A stretch of DNA of 64,000 bases from Hemibagrus wyckioides (Eukaryota > Chordata > Actinopteri > Siluriformes > Bagridae), in the NCBI RefSeq assembly GCF_019097595.1, contig NC_080719.1, forward strand, positions 18,266,001 to 18,330,000. The letters run 5' to 3'. The first letter of the stretch is position 1, and the number at the start of each line of letters is the position of its first letter. Of the stretch, positions 12,881-26,590 are shown piece by piece. The translations under genes were made by a program, and so were the position numbers. The notes under the pieces were generated by a model, which saw only the letters and a list, made by a program, of their open reading frames with translations, ran no database searches and was not told the origin of the DNA.

Positions 12881-13206
12881 AAACAACACTCTCAAATTCT
12901 GATTAGCATTTAAGTTTGTCTTTATCATACTATATCACATTTAAGTTGAAATGCTGATTTATTCATTCTTAATCTTTTACACTCATCAACATCTCCTTCA
13001 TGATTCAAACGCATGGTCCTTTTTAGGCCTTTGATGGATTAAAGAGACATTTTTGCACATATTTGATCAGAACACTGATGAATTCCGTAATAAAAAAGTG
13101 GCGAATTTATAGAACGAGCCACAAGGTCACTCGTAAACATCTGTTTTTTTTTTCCATCTGTGTGATAATGTGTATATGGCGTTATGTTTTACCCTTTCCA
13201 TTAAAA

Positions 13207-13248
<42 letters not shown>
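13207..13248. repeat. (ATT)n microsatellite
   Basis: About 14 ATT units. Confidence 0.95.
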
Positions 13249-13250
<2 letters not shown>

Positions 13251-15939
13251 TCTTGAATGGACTTGACATACACAAATCTAATTCAAATTTAATAAAAGTT
13301 CAGGTTAAATATTCTATAATGACTATATAGAATACATGTTCTATATTCTTTCATCGAAAATTCATTAAGAATTAATTAATGTAAATAAAATAAAAAATTA
13401 AAAGGTCACATCAGCATTTATAAGTTCAACCTTCAAAGCTGATGTTCTGAGAGCATCATTCAAATTGCACAAATGACATGAATGTTCTTCGCTCTTCCAA
13501 GGTTTTCTTGTAAACACTTGACTTTATTTAAGCCATTAAAAAAATCATGGATAAAAAAAAAATGCAGACTGAAGACCTAAATAGCTTTTTTCCCCCTTTG
13601 GTGTCAAATGTAATAGGAATTACATAAAAAGCAAGAGACACTTTCCAAATCAAAACGCTTATACGATGAAATATGAAAGAGAAGATTACCAGCTTGGAAA
13701 TAAACCTCTAATACAAGTCTAGTAGATTGCTGTGTCAAGAATCCTGCTTGTAATTATCACATTAATCACAGCATATTTGTTGAATTGATTAATGTGTCTT
13801 CCGTTCATTTTATTTTAGCGTTTCTTTTCCAAATAGGACTCGATCTAAGCACATAATATTTTTTTGTTTGTTTGTTTTATTTATTTATTTACTTTGATCA
13901 GGCACCAACATGTAGTTTTATTTTCTTTATTAATATTAATATTAATATTATTATCTATTTATTTTTACATCAGGCACTTACAGTAAATCATATACACAAA
14001 TGAAAGAAGGAACAGATACTAAATTAGTCTCATGACATCATAACGACTGTAGGTGATGTCAGCAATTTTATCAAGCTTTTAAGTTGGTTTGTCGAATTTT
14101 TATTCCAATATTTTATTAGACCAATATATCAGTATTTTTGGTCTTTTAATGTGCTCTCCTGTATAGAAAAAGTGCCAATGAATGTAAAGGATAAGCTGAC
14201 CAAGCACTTGTTAACTGTGCTTCCAGCTTAATTTAATTTATAAATTTATCCATAAAAAATTGTCTAATAAGCAGTGTCTTTGCCGGTGCTCCAGTGTCCT
14301 CCTGTAAAGTCCTGTGAAGGGACAATTTTATAAAGTATGATAATACATTAATAGTGTCATAGTTATGTAAATAATATTGATGATATTTAGTAGTTTAGTG
14401 TGTGGTGTAGTTGTTGGTTCAGGATTTACTGCTGCTCCTCACTTGAACTGATATGACGCAAGAAAAACGCTGTATTTCTTCGGTCAAACCGTCAGAAAGT
14501 AACTTGCCTGTAACTTCTGCTTTCTTCAGACTTCACTTGGTATGCCACATCGAATCTCACCTCAATTCTGAATTGCACTTAATGCGTCACACTTCTGAAT
14601 TTCAGATGAAAATCCTTCCTGTGCTCGCTCGAATCAACTCTGAGTGGCTCAGGTGCTAATTTCTAGCCCATTTGTCGCTGGGTGTGCAGTTCGTGTGCGG
14701 TTTGTGTGCATTTTGTGGCATTGCTATTCGAAGTGCAGACAGCTTTCACCACTGATGCACTCCAGTGATGGGAAACAGGAAGTGTCGACCGCACTAATGA
14801 GTCCTGCTGCTGCCTGTGGCTTTTAGGATGTCTGAAGCCTCACAGCAACAGATCTTGATTTAACTTTTCTTAACCCAGAACAATTCAGCTGAGCATGGAT
14901 TTATTACAGAATGTTATAAAAAGTATTCGACTATACAGTGCTGCTGTTGCCATTTACTCTACTAATTATGCTGTCCAAGGACTCATTACCGTTTTGATTG
15001 TTTTATGTTTTATTTGTTCTTTGTTGTATTCGCCAAAAGGGAACCGAGAAAGAGCCATCGGCTTGTTTAAATGACTGCTGTAAATAGCTGCCACACACCA
15101 GACAGGCTGTTTAAACTGTTTGCAGGAGCGTGATACCTTGACTGGAGAATTGCAGTAATTGGATATGTGCAGCTACACACCATCCTGCAATCACTGCAAA
15201 CAGACCTGTCTCCTTTCTGTGTGCAGGTTATTTTTTTTTGTTTTGACATAATCTCCAGACTGGTCATTTGGTCATGGTAGTCTATCCCAGTAATCTGTTT
15301 ACTCTGGTATTTGGTCTTCCTTGCAGAATCCAGCTCAGGTTCAGTGTGTTCTCACTCCCCTCAACACATATGGAGTGTGTGGTAGTGTCTCAGTAAGGGT
15401 CAGTGCACTGGCAAGACTGATGTGACACATGTCTTGTTTATGTTCAGTGATCTGATGCATGAAAAATGCATTTTAAGCAGGAAGCATTTAATGTAGTACG
15501 ATTTGTCAGTGCTGTGTTTTGGTGTGTTTCAGTGTGTTGCATTATGATGCAGTGTAGCATGATTAGATTTGAGTTCTTGTAGTGCTTAATGGTTAAAATT
15601 TGATCATTCTAATTAATGATCTCATGTCAGATAAGGTTGCTTGAAATTGGTGCAAACACAAACAAATCCAAATGCAAAATCAGTATATGAGAGGTCAGGA
15701 GCAGTGCAAAAAGATTCAGTAAAAAATAATATCCATAACCAGAGAAAAAATACTCAGTCGAAAGTCAGGCACAACACAATGGGCAGACTACTTTGCAATG
15801 AGTGTGTTTGTGTGAGTCTTTTATATGGTATATGAGTTCTTGTGTTTTGGGAAGTGTACTCATAAACCATATGTGTGGTCATAAAGTAGCATAGTCAATA
15901 CTATAAATTATTCCATAATAAAAAATATTAAAATAAAAT

Positions 15940-16252
15940 GGAAGGTGATGCACATACAGTACCTTCAGAGTACATTGAGGGTCTGATATCAGCACAGTAC
16001 AGTAAGTGATAATGATAAAGTGAAGTGGTACATGCAGTGGGTGGTGTGTGGTGATGTTTTTGGTTAGAGTTCAACAGTCTGATGGTCTGCGAGAAGAAGC
16101 TATCCCGCAGCCTGCTGGTGCAAGATCTGATGCTGTGATACCGTCTGTCTGATAATAACGGTGAGAACAGTCCATGGCTCAGGTGGCTGGAGACTCCGAT
16201 GATCCTCCTTTCTTTAGTCACACACCGCCTAGTGGAGATGTCCTGAAGTTTA
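15940..16252. repeat. fish dispersed repeat (cagtctgatggtctgcgagaagaagct)
   Basis: Blocks gagttcaacagtctgatggt, gaagctatcccgcagcctgc and ggctggagactccgatgatc match a frequently seen teleost repeat. Its family is not certain. It overlaps a chance 97-codon - strand frame. Confidence 0.6.
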
Positions 16253-16636
16253 TATGGTAAACAAACAAATCTTTACAAAATGGCATTAAGACAGACTAGG
16301 ATTACATTTCAGTAACAGTGTATGAAATCTGGGGCATCCTGTGGATGTGGTGGTGTGAAAGCATACAAATAGTGTAGTGCTGCTCAGTATAGCGCTGAGA
16401 CTGTGAGTGCCTTTTAAAGAGTCTTTGAATGGCCAAGAAGTGGTGAAGGTGTAAGTAATAAGGCAAAGTGGAGTGTTATGTGGAGTTACTCAAGTCTGGC
16501 TTCTAAGCGCTGCTTCTGAGGAAAGAGGTTGTGTGTGTAATGCACAGTTATAAGGGCAGAGCAGATGGAGTGCTTGAATGGTGTATGCTGTGGAACTGAT
16601 GGTCGTGAGGGCAGGTAGTGGAGTGACACCTGAATA

Positions 16637-17372
16637 GTGTGGTCTGTCCTTAATCTCAGGAGGTGGTCTGTCCTCAACTTTAGAAGGTCATTTGTTCTCA
16701 ACCTCAAGAGGTGGTCTGTCCTCAACCTCAGGAAGTGGTCTGTCTTAAACCTCAGGAGGTGTTCTGTCCTCAACCTCAGGAGGTGGTCTGTCTTAAACCT
16801 CAGGAGGTGGTCTGTCTTAAACCTCAGGAGGTGGTCTGTCTTAAACCTCAGGAGGTGGTCTGTCTTAAACCTCAGGAGGTGGTCTGTCCTTAACCTCAGG
16901 AGGTCATTTGTCCTCAACCTCAGGAGGTGGTCTGTCCTCAACCTCAGGAGGTGGTCTGTCCTCAACCTCAGGAGGTGGTCTGTCTTAAACCTCAGGAGGT
17001 GGTCTGTCCTTAACCTCAGGAGTTGGTCTGTCTTAAACCTCAGGAGGTGGTCTGTCCTTAACCTCAGGAGGTGGTCTGTCTTAAACCTCAGGAGGTGGTC
17101 TGTCCTTAACCTCAGGAGGTCATTTGTCCTCAACCTCAGGAGGTGGTCTGTCCTCCACCTCAGGAGGTGGTCTGTCTTAAACCTCAGAAGGTGGTCTGTC
17201 CTTAACCTCAGGAGGTCATTTGTCCTCAACCTCAGGAGGTGGTCTGTCTTAAACCTCAGGAGGTGGTTTGTCCTCAACCCCAGGAGGTTATTTGTCCTCA
17301 ACTTCAGGAGGTGGTCTGTCCTCAACCTCATGAAGTGGTTTGTCCTCAACCACAGGAGGTGGTCTGATTACA
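16637..17372. repeat. 24-bp minisatellite, about 30 copies
   Basis: The unit is aggaggtggtctgtcctcaacctc with two main variants (cctcaac, cttaaac) and a subvariant aggtcatttgtcctcaac. The length is a multiple of three, so a repeat peptide appears on + (RRWSVLNL) and on - (LRTDHLLR). These frames are a by-product of the unit length. Confidence 0.95.
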
Positions 17373-18254
17373 GCTCTTTTGTGGATCCTTTTGTGGTTCA
17401 ATTGATTTCTGCAACATGCATCAAGCATTGAGAAGTACCTTGAGGCATGCAATAAAGAGCTGCCATCTTCTATCAGCTGTAAATAACAAAACTTTTCACA
17501 ATGTCTAGCCATGGGCTTGTGTGGTCTCCAAAGACACTATTGCACTTATTCATATTTGGAGAGAGAATTACATTAAACGGCAATAATCCTCCACACATAC
17601 AAATATCAAAGTTTTACTTTTTTTTAGTTTTTGCAAAAAAATGACAGGTACAGGTTACAGCAGAACCCCACTGCGATGTTGTGGAAAAGTACAGAAGTAC
17701 ATGAACATGGCGAATATCAAGATAGCTTAGGAGTTCTTAAGGAGTCGTGGTGTGAATGACAAGGGGTCTGAGGCCACATCAATGCTAAAGAAAAGAAACT
17801 GGTCCCTGTTTAAGTAATGAGATCTGATTCACTTTAACTGAACTGAGTTTGGTTCATTTCAAGTGCACTATATGTGAAACAACCACAATAAAAGTAAAAA
17901 TACCACCTGAGTTCCTGGTGTGGTAATGCTCAGTGCTCCATGTGCACTATCGAGACATTAAAGTGAATTGAATGTCAGAAACAATATTTTCAGGAAGATA
18001 TCCAGAATATCTTCAAGTGATATTAAGAAATATGCCTTTCCTGGAAGTTGGTTCTGTAGCTGCCTGGCCATCTCTGTGCACCAAGCAGATCACTGATCAC
18101 CTTTCCAGATATCTGCAAAATATGTAAATAAAATTCTACAACTGCACTGATAAAATCGTTTTGCTTTGAAGAGTTGATGCCTCCCTATTGTTGGAGGCCA
18201 AGCACTCTCCACTTTTACAGCATGAGGAGAGAAAAATGATAAACTACAGAAAGT

Positions 18255-18418
18255 TTTTACATTTACAGCATTTGGCAGATGCCCTTATCCAGAGCGATTT
18301 ACATTTTATCTTAACTGAGGATTAAGGGCCCATCAGTGGCAGCTTGGTGGATCTGGGATTCAATCTCACAACCTTCCAATCAGTAGTCCAACGCCGTAAC
18401 CACTAAGCTACCACAGAT
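18255..18418. repeat. common fish dispersed repeat (catttggcagatgcccttatcc)
   Basis: Starts acatttacagcatttggcag and atgcccttatccagagcgat, and ends with gtccaacgccgtaaccacta. A longer copy of the repeat at 8010-8128; a partial one may lie at 39825-39895. Confidence 0.7.
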
Positions 18419-18489
18419 ATAGCAATAGTAATTTAGTAAAAACTGTTATTTGACCATCATTGTCAATCTCGCAATCTTCTATTAGCGAG

Positions 18490-18755
18490 CCATTTATCTA
18501 TTATTTTCTGCACCACTTATCGAACCTGGAGTCGATCCCAGGAGACTCAGGGCACAAGGCAGGGTACACCCTGGACAGGGTGCCAATCTATCACAGGGCA
18601 CAATCACACACACACTCACACACCCTTTCACTTATTTAGAGATGTCAATCAGCCTACTATCTTTGGACTGGGGGAGGAAACCAGATGAAACACCAAGGCA
18701 CAGGGAGAACATGCAAATGCCACACACACATGGCGGAGGCAGGAATTCTATTAGC
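18490..18755 (+). repeat. common fish dispersed repeat (accacttatcgaacctggag ... gggaggaaacc)
   Basis: Typical blocks: gtcgatcccaggagactcag, ggcacaaggcagggtacacc, ctggacagggtgccaatcta, tttggactgggggaggaaac, agggagaacatgcaaatgcc. More decayed copies occur in both orientations at 9720-9815, 24254-24527, 39700-39825, 40890-41020, 47930-48172, 48246-48520, 51350-51605 and 51745-51912. Confidence 0.75.
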
Positions 18756-20617
18756 AGTGCACTTTGTTATTTACTCAGAAAATGCTGCTTGCTGTATGGA
18801 ACTTTGTTGGAACTTTAGTGATAACTGCCTTAGTATTTTATAAACATAGTTGTGACCTAACCCTGCCCTCTACTCTAAACCTTTCCTATTTCTCAGCAAT
18901 TCCAACCACAGGGCTTAAATACAGATTCCCTAGGATTCAGCAAAGCTTTGCATCCCATTGTTCCATAGTTCTTCTTGTATGCCGGGTTCTGTTTTTCTGT
19001 TCTACACATTACCTGCCCCTGTCTCCTATTAGTTCACTGAAGCTCCTCCTGTGTTTTTTTTTTTTATTTTTTATTTTGACACATTTTGATTTATTTTTTC
19101 CATCCTGTTAATCAGCAGATGTTAGATCTTTGAAGATATGGTTTCATTTCCGTATGTTGTATTTACACGCTCCCTGTTTATCTGCTGTATTTCCAAACAC
19201 ATTCAAATCCCCGTGCAGCATTTTTAATCTTCTCAGGATCTTTTGTCTGCCTTTGGAAATATATCACATTTGCATTAAAGTCTCACAAATTCACCGCAAT
19301 CTTTGCATTTCTTTGTCTCCCTGACTGAAGAGATTTTTTTTTCCCTTTTAATATTCATGCACTATAGTAGAGGAAATATCCATCACACCAGTTCACCATC
19401 TTATAGTTTTTGCCTCCGGCTTTTACATTTCTGTTATAGATCTGTCCGGATTCATTTTTATTATGCAGAGTGTTATTTTTGTCTGAGAAAGCTCTATTCA
19501 AGAAGTATATTTTTGCCAGTCATTTGTGAGAAATTCCTAAATAACCCGTATATTCAGAATGTGAAGTATTACATTCAATGCATTAGAGCAAATATTTCTT
19601 TTTTTCCCCAATACCTCTAGACTATTATTGTTATTTTTTTCTGAGGTCATAATGAAAGGTTCATATTATTATATTTGGTTCACCTGTTAGTGCTGCCTTT
19701 CTGAACTCACTGCTTTCTCTGATTGAGTTTCACTTGCTAGGACACAGGTCTATGGCTGTATACACTCTTGATATTAAACCCTAGGTGCCTCATTGACTCC
19801 ACTGCCTGGAATATAAATTTCAAAGTCGTTAACCCCATCTTGCAGTACACTGGTGTTCCGTTACTCTGGCAGAATGGAAATAGTCTTGTTGCAACTTTTC
19901 AATCAGTAGAAACTTAGGAATTATTTTATCACCAAATTTTTTTTATAAGCTTACTTAAGACACGGTTGGGTTTCTGTATGTAGAGTATCATGATGCTGAG
20001 TTTAGATGCTGCCGAACAGAGGGAGTCCGAGCAATTCACACGTCTCCAACACAACTGCCACAATAAAATTATACAATTCAAAGCAAGAAGAGCCTAGTAA
20101 AAAATTTAATATTTTTTTAAGCCCTGAGTGTGTACTTGTCATTTGAGCCTTAACCATTACTGTAAAGCTTCACATCACAAATAAATTCTAAAAAGTCAAT
20201 GCTGAAACAGGCGTAATTGGCCTCTAGTAAGAAAAGTTAAGGGTTCTAGTTTCTGGTGATGTTAGATTCCAGTTTGTTTCCATTGATAAAAGTTCTTAGC
20301 TAATGTTATAAGTACATTTGACTGTTGTAGGTGGTCAGTTAGATTATTTTGTGGATTAAGCGTTGAAATTTCAGATGATACACTTACAATAATCTATGTT
20401 GATCTTTACGTTAATCAAATAATATTAATAACCTTAGCTAACTTTATGTTCATTCATATCTTTTAAACATGGTTGTAAAAGGTATTTGTACTTCATACAT
20501 GGATCTCTGATTTTAATTCATCTTTTAATGTTGTTATTGCTGTTATTAATGTTATTGTAAGAAAACAAATTTAAATCTTTACACTGATTATAGATTTTTG
20601 GAATATTATTATTAATA

Positions 20618-20673
<56 letters not shown>
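20618..20673. repeat. (ATT)n microsatellite
   Basis: About 18 ATT units. Confidence 0.95.
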
Positions 20674-20674
<1 letters not shown>

Positions 20675-22644
20675 TTTTTAATAAATGGTGTAGTAGGATG
20701 AAATGTATTAATAACAGTAAAGACATTTAAGAAATATCTTTGATACTGTAATTGCTATCGTTGCCTCTGATTATTAGGGATAAATATAAATCTTTAAAAA
20801 TAATTTCATCTAAAGTAGCAGTGACATTTAAATGGCTTAAAATGAACCTTTTATTTCAGTGCACTGTGTTAGAAATTGGGTGCACAAATTAGTTTATACT
20901 TACAATAAAGCAAATTAGTTAGACGAAATAAAACTGTAAATTATTTAAACAGAGGTTATGAAATCATAATGTATATGCAGTTCATTAAGGTGGGACAAAT
21001 TGCCCCGCTGGTAAGCTGGTTAGCTTAAATAATTACATTTATTTATTTACAGGACCGATAATTATTGTCTTTGTTCACCAGATATCAAGTCTGCATCTGT
21101 ATTTTTATTCTGCATCTGAATTTATTCTAATAACATATAATAATATAACATATAATAATATAATATAGCAAACATTCAGAAGTTTCGTTCAGAAGCAAGC
21201 ATGTGGTGTTTATTTCACTTGCATGTATTTTGGGGTTTAAAAAAGGTACAGATTTTGATGTTGGAAGCATTTCACCTGCTTGTGCATGTATAGAGGAGAG
21301 TTGGTGCCTATAACTATTTTTATTTTTATTTTTATTTTTTTAATACTGTTTGCTGCTATTTGTAGCCAACTTCCATTCTCTTGGTTTGACTTTTATGCAC
21401 ATATTTCTTTATACATTCTCCATCTTCCATCAGGAAATTGGATGTAAGTATGGATGAAAATATCAGTTCGGCTTTGTTATTTTTTTCCATATGGAATCAA
21501 AGAATACCAAAAGTAATAGTTAATAAATTCGGTCCTTGTGAAACTGAAAGCATGTCACATTTTGTCAGTGTTTTTTTGCTGGTCAGAAATTTTTTACCAT
21601 ATAATACCATGTCACGCTCAATCATTCTGGGGTGAAGAGCCTTCTGAAGTACAGAGCAGTTGTGGTTTGACCCATGGACCGTCCTGTAACAGTTCAGCAC
21701 CACAGAGAACCTTCTGCATTCACAATGTTACTGAGCTCAAACTACTGAGCCACTCCACATTTCACTGGTTTGACTGGTTGCTGTAGTAGAATAATATGAG
21801 ATTACTGATCATAAAATGCGTATGTTTTCCATTAAGCAAAGCACGGTCATGGAGTCCCATACAGGACTGCTCTAATTATTTATTGTCTTGAGAAAAGCCA
21901 GGTGGATTTTTCATAGACAAAATTCAGATTATTTTTTTTTTATTTACATTTTTCATATATAACTTTCTTACCTGCACCATGTTTAAAATATATTTTCTCA
22001 AAATTATTTTTTAAAACTTTTTAAAGAAACAACATCCATATAATTGAACACTGGTCAATATCTATACATTTATGCAAGACTTGTCATATATGCCAATGTT
22101 TTGATGATCAGTGGGTATGTTATCACACACACACACACTTCTATGCAAATAGGATCTTAAGGATTTAAGTGGGATCTTTTGTTCTGTTGCCTCATTTGCA
22201 TTTTTTAAATACATGTTTGCATGAAAATTGTACTACAGGATTGATTAATGTCAGCAGGCTAAATTTTTATTCTAATACGAGTAAAGAAACATAACAAGCC
22301 TAATTGTGTGCTGTATCTTGCCTTAAAGCTTTAATAACAGTCGGATGCAGTATTGATTCTCTTCTCACATGAATGGGTTAAAAATTCGGAGCTCTGTGAT
22401 CTCTTCTGCTCTTCTGACCTCTGACAAAAAGAGAAAAAGCACCACAGAGGCACCATATTCATTCTTTGACACATAAGTGTCTTGTGGTCTTTTGTCCAGT
22501 GCACTCAGCATAAAACCTCAGATTTCAGCCATAAATCTACCGAATGCTTTAGTCTAGTATTTGCAAGGATGGTCTATACCTGATATTAGGATAACAATTG
22601 CCTAAGGAGACTTTATCATATTTTTCCTTTTTGTAGTGCTTATT

Positions 22645-22680
<36 letters not shown>

Positions 22681-22686
22681 CCTCTT
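22645..22686. repeat. (CT)n microsatellite
   Basis: CT dinucleotides with one interruption. Confidence 0.95.
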
Positions 22687-22990
22687 TTCTGGTGTCTAAA
22701 CTAATTCTGGATTATTTCATTTTCACAGTTGAAAGCCAGGTTGAAATCTTGTCTAGTAAATGGACACATGGTGTAAACTTGATTAGTTCTTGTTCTTTTC
22801 CTGAAGCTCTTCAATTTTTTATTGGGCCCTGTTTCTTTAAACTCAAGCTCCTAGGACACATGAAGGATGGAACCTTAGTGTTATACTCTGGAACCTGGAG
22901 CATCGTGGATGGAGTTCAGCCATGCAGGACCACGAATGCAATTAGTTTCCTTTCTGAAAACCTCAGATTAGCTGAGGTCCTTTTGCTTTT

Positions 22991-22997
22991 GTGCGTG

Positions 22998-23034
<37 letters not shown>
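22991..23034. repeat. (GT)n microsatellite with GC interruptions
   Basis: GT run with two gcgt interruptions at the left. Confidence 0.95.
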
Positions 23035-23038
<4 letters not shown>

Positions 23039-23689
23039 CCAAAGAGAAGCACACGGCGTGAAATAAAAAATAGGATTTCAATTGTCATTAATTTGCCAAA
23101 ACGTTTGTTTTTTTAACAGCTTCAGGCTGTTAGTCATGCCTGTGATAAACATGTGTGTTTGTCAGAATGATAAGAAATAAGTCGAAGAAATGTTCAGACG
23201 TATAAAGGAGAACAGTTTACTCCCTCAGGTCAGTGAAGTGCTTAGCCACAGAGAAAGCAGATGATTACTAGTCAGAAGTGTCAAAGTACAGACAGAATGA
23301 AAGCAATCCACTGAGAGCTCTGGGTGTCAAAACAGCCTTAATGATTCCCATCACCAAAATTAAAGATGGTGAGGTCACAGTACGTTGCTGTTTACTCCCA
23401 ACTTTACTCCAAGTTCCTCCTTGCTCTAGGTCCTCCTTCTTGGTCATTCCTACTGATCGTTATTGGCATTCATGTCTCGGCCGTCCTGACCTCTAATCGA
23501 ATCGTTTAGCCTTTTTTTGTTGTTTTTTTTGCCGTTCTTGTTGATACGCTGTGTTTTCTCTTTCCTCCTAACTATCCCAAGTCTTGTAATGACTGTGTCC
23601 CATAAAATATGCATGCAAAGTAAAGGTTAAGATGTCTTCTTCATGTCTCCAGTGTGACAAACAAACACTGTGTAGAGGTTCGGCACCCA

Positions 23690-24150
23690 GATGAAGATGG
23701 ATCCCCTCATGAGTCTGGATTCTCTCAAGGTTTCCTCCTAATATCATCTCAGGGAGTTTTTTCTCGCCTTTCTAATTATAGATAATAATAAATTAAAATG
23801 CATCCTTTTATTATTTTAGATCAGAATCAGATTTATTGTACTGTGGTTTTTACATGTACAAGGAAATTGCCGTGGTGTATTGGTGCACAACAATAAAAAA
23901 TATAAACCTGAAAATATAACGGAAAGACTAAAAATCTTAAGCATGATTAACTGTGTAGAAAATATAGATAAATACTGTATATACACTGTGTAATAGTGCA
24001 GTATTATACAGCATTGTGTAAAAAAGTGAACAAACTATTAAATTACCAGTCAGTGCAGATGGAAACATGAACTGTACATATTTCTGTAAAGCTGCTTTGT
24101 GACAATGTCCATTGTTAAAAGTGCCATACAGATAATATTGAATTGAATTG
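23690..24150 (+). repeat. fish dispersed repeat interrupted by a second repeat
   Basis: 23690-23775 (gtttcctcctaatatcatct, cagggagttttttctcgcc) and 24085-24150 (aagctgctttgtgacaatgt, ccattgttaaaagtgccata) are the two halves of one common fish repeat. Between them, 23820-23900 holds a different repeat (agatttattgtactgtggtt, acaaggaaattgccgtggtg), which suggests a nested insertion. Confidence 0.65.
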
Positions 24151-24253
24151 AGTTTAGAAACATCTTGGGCATGACTTTGCTAAAAACATGTTTAGCGTTA
24201 GTGTTTGGTGTCTAGAGGGGTACAATGGTTTGGGTGCATTTACTTTACCCCTT

Positions 24254-24527
24254 TGGGGTTGGGTGTTTGGTTCCTGACCACTGCATGCTGGCCGTTTGCA
24301 AGTTCTCCCCATGGGGTTTCATCAGGATCCTCTGGTTTCCTCCCCCCAGTCCAAAGACGTGCACTGTAGACTGATTGACATCTCTAAAATGTCTTTAGTG
24401 TGTGTGTGTGTGTGTGTGATTGTGCCCTGTGATGAGTTGGCGCCTCGTCCCCCACCTCACTGCCCCGGGTCCCTGGCATAGACTCCAGGTTCCTCACAAT
24501 GACCGCTACAGAAAATGAATGGATGTT
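24254..24527 (-). repeat. common fish dispersed repeat, opposite orientation to 18490
   Basis: Contains aagttctccccatggggttt, tcctctggtttcctcccccc, agtccaaagacgtgcactgt and a (GT)n run, then ttgtgccctgtgatgagttg. Complementary to the repeat at 18490-18755. Confidence 0.7.
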
Positions 24528-24702
24528 TACATTAAAATATATTATTATCCATCCTTATCATTGTGGAGTGGTCAAAATCGAAAGCGTCGGTTGTGACCCT
24601 TCCACAAGACAAAAACAAACTAACAAGTTTTAGCATTACTATGTGTATCCATTTGACATTTTAATGACATTTCAAAGTCTTCTTTCGTTTCTTTTTATTG
24701 TT

Positions 24703-24960
24703 GCAGTCATCGAAATGAATGCAAAATCAAGTAAAGTTTGCTGAGGAGATTTGCTGCAGATTTGGACCACGGCACACTGTGTGCCATCATAACAGCACAC
24801 ATTCAACTAAAACACTAAAAGTACAGCTCTCACAGAAAGTAATAATTACATATGTCTTGAGTGGTGGGAGTTTAAAAGAAGAATCATGTGCGTGCAATTT
24901 CACCAATTCAAGCAGAGTTGCATCACAAATATGAAAACAAATGCTGCATTTGTTTGTTTT
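24703..24960 (+). repeat. unnamed dispersed repeat, copy C
   Basis: cgaaatgaatgcaaaatcaagt, gtgccatcataacagcacac, agctctcacagaaagtaata and tgcaatttcaccaattcaag align with copies A and B in the same order. Confidence 0.6.
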
Positions 24961-26306
24961 TTTTAACATGCAACCATTACAGAGGTTTAACTCCTGGAGG
25001 GACGGTCTAGCTGAATTATGTTTAACTACTTTATATAATTCTACTTTCAACATTATTTGTGTATCAGATAAGAAAAGGAGTGATTAATAATAAAGAGCTG
25101 TGGGTGAGGGATTAGTAAGTCTGAGAACTTGAACAAGGCTGACTGACAGAGTTCAGGGAAATGGGTATGGCTGGAAGATGGGGATTCTGGTAATTGGAGT
25201 TTAAGGGGGACATGGTGATTGTGATATCTACACATTATACAGGCAGCATCGGCGGCAGCACATAAGATCATTTTTACTTCGTCTTTGAAGTGTCTTAAGT
25301 GCTTAAGCAGCCAGCCGTAGTAAAAAAAAAAATGAAGAAGGGAGGGGAAATTCAATTGGCAAAACTCTAAGACATCGATTTACCACCGACAAGAAGCGAG
25401 TCAAAATGTGTGTCCTCTAACCATATTCAATGACTGTGATATAACCTAAATGGTATTCCATCCAGGATGCATGTTTATACAGCACTTTTCGATTCATCGG
25501 CGAGCGTCAGCATGCAAATTGCTGGCTGATAGAATTAAAGCACCTTTAGGAGGACAAATATAAAGTATACCTCCTAAAATGCCTTGACATTTTTATGCAG
25601 GCGAAGAAGAAGAGAAGAGAGAGGCTAATCTGTTGCCGCTGATAAGATGAGCGTAAACATGTTTTGGGAACACTTGGGCAACATTTATTTCACAGTGGCT
25701 GAATAACACTGATCCTCAGGCCACACTGGAATAATGTACTGCCTTTATAATAAAAATACATAAATGCTACTCAATAATTTTTACACCCTCTAGGTGTTTT
25801 TGACCAAGTGGAGCCGTATGTGTATGTTTAAAGATATACTGTTTTAAATTGAAGTGCTTCAGAAGGGCATTAACGTGCGATAATTCATTCATTCCTGAAA
25901 TTTTTCTAAAGGCTTTAATGTATTTTAATGCATCATGAATCTTGAATCATCGCATTAGATTCCTGCAGCTATTAGGATGAAGAGAAATGCAGTTGTGTTT
26001 CTTTCAGGCACTAGAGTCTCATTTCGATTGCAATACCTCTTTCTGCTTGAGAGATTTCAATTCAAAGACCACTGGATTTTCTGTTCACACAAAAGTGTCA
26101 TGAATCGATTTTTGAAAGTGTTTCATTTGAATCATTTATATGATTCGTTTACTCAGTATGTCCATTATTCACTTGCTCACTTGCTCAATTGGATCATTTG
26201 GAGCCCAAATATGTTCTGTACCTTGTACGACTTACAGTTCATGATAATTATTCTAAAATTCCACACATGGCCATAATTTGATGTGACATTCTAAGTAGCA
26301 GAAAAC

Positions 26307-26478
26307 TCTCTCTCTCTGTCTCCCTCTCTCTCTCTCTCTCTCTCTCTGTCTGTCTCTCTCTCTGTCTGTCTCTCTTACTCTAACTCTCTCTCTCTCTCTG
26401 TCTGTCTCTCTCTCTCTCTCCCTCTCTCTGTCTGTCTCTCTCTCTCTGTCTGTCTCTCTTACTCTAACTCTCTCTCTC

Positions 26479-26530
<52 letters not shown>

Positions 26531-26590
26531 TCTCTCTCTAATTCTCTGTCCCTCTCTCTTGCTGACTGTCTCTCTTACTCTCTCTCTAAG
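26307..26590. repeat. CT-rich compound microsatellite
   Basis: About 280 bp of TCTC with regular TCTG and CTTACTCTAACTCT interruptions. The block from ctctctgtctgtctctcttactctaactctc occurs more than once, so the array has internal duplication. Confidence 0.95.

Noticed and set aside
16486..17349. 287-codon - strand frame resembling leucine-rich repeats
   Set aside because: A product of the 24-bp unit length. The + strand is equally open, and the LRR consensus (LxxLxLxxNxL) is not actually met.
25053..25355. 100-codon - strand frame
   Set aside because: Overlaps sequence that resembles dispersed fish repeats (ccatacccatttccctgaac). No protein family is recognised.
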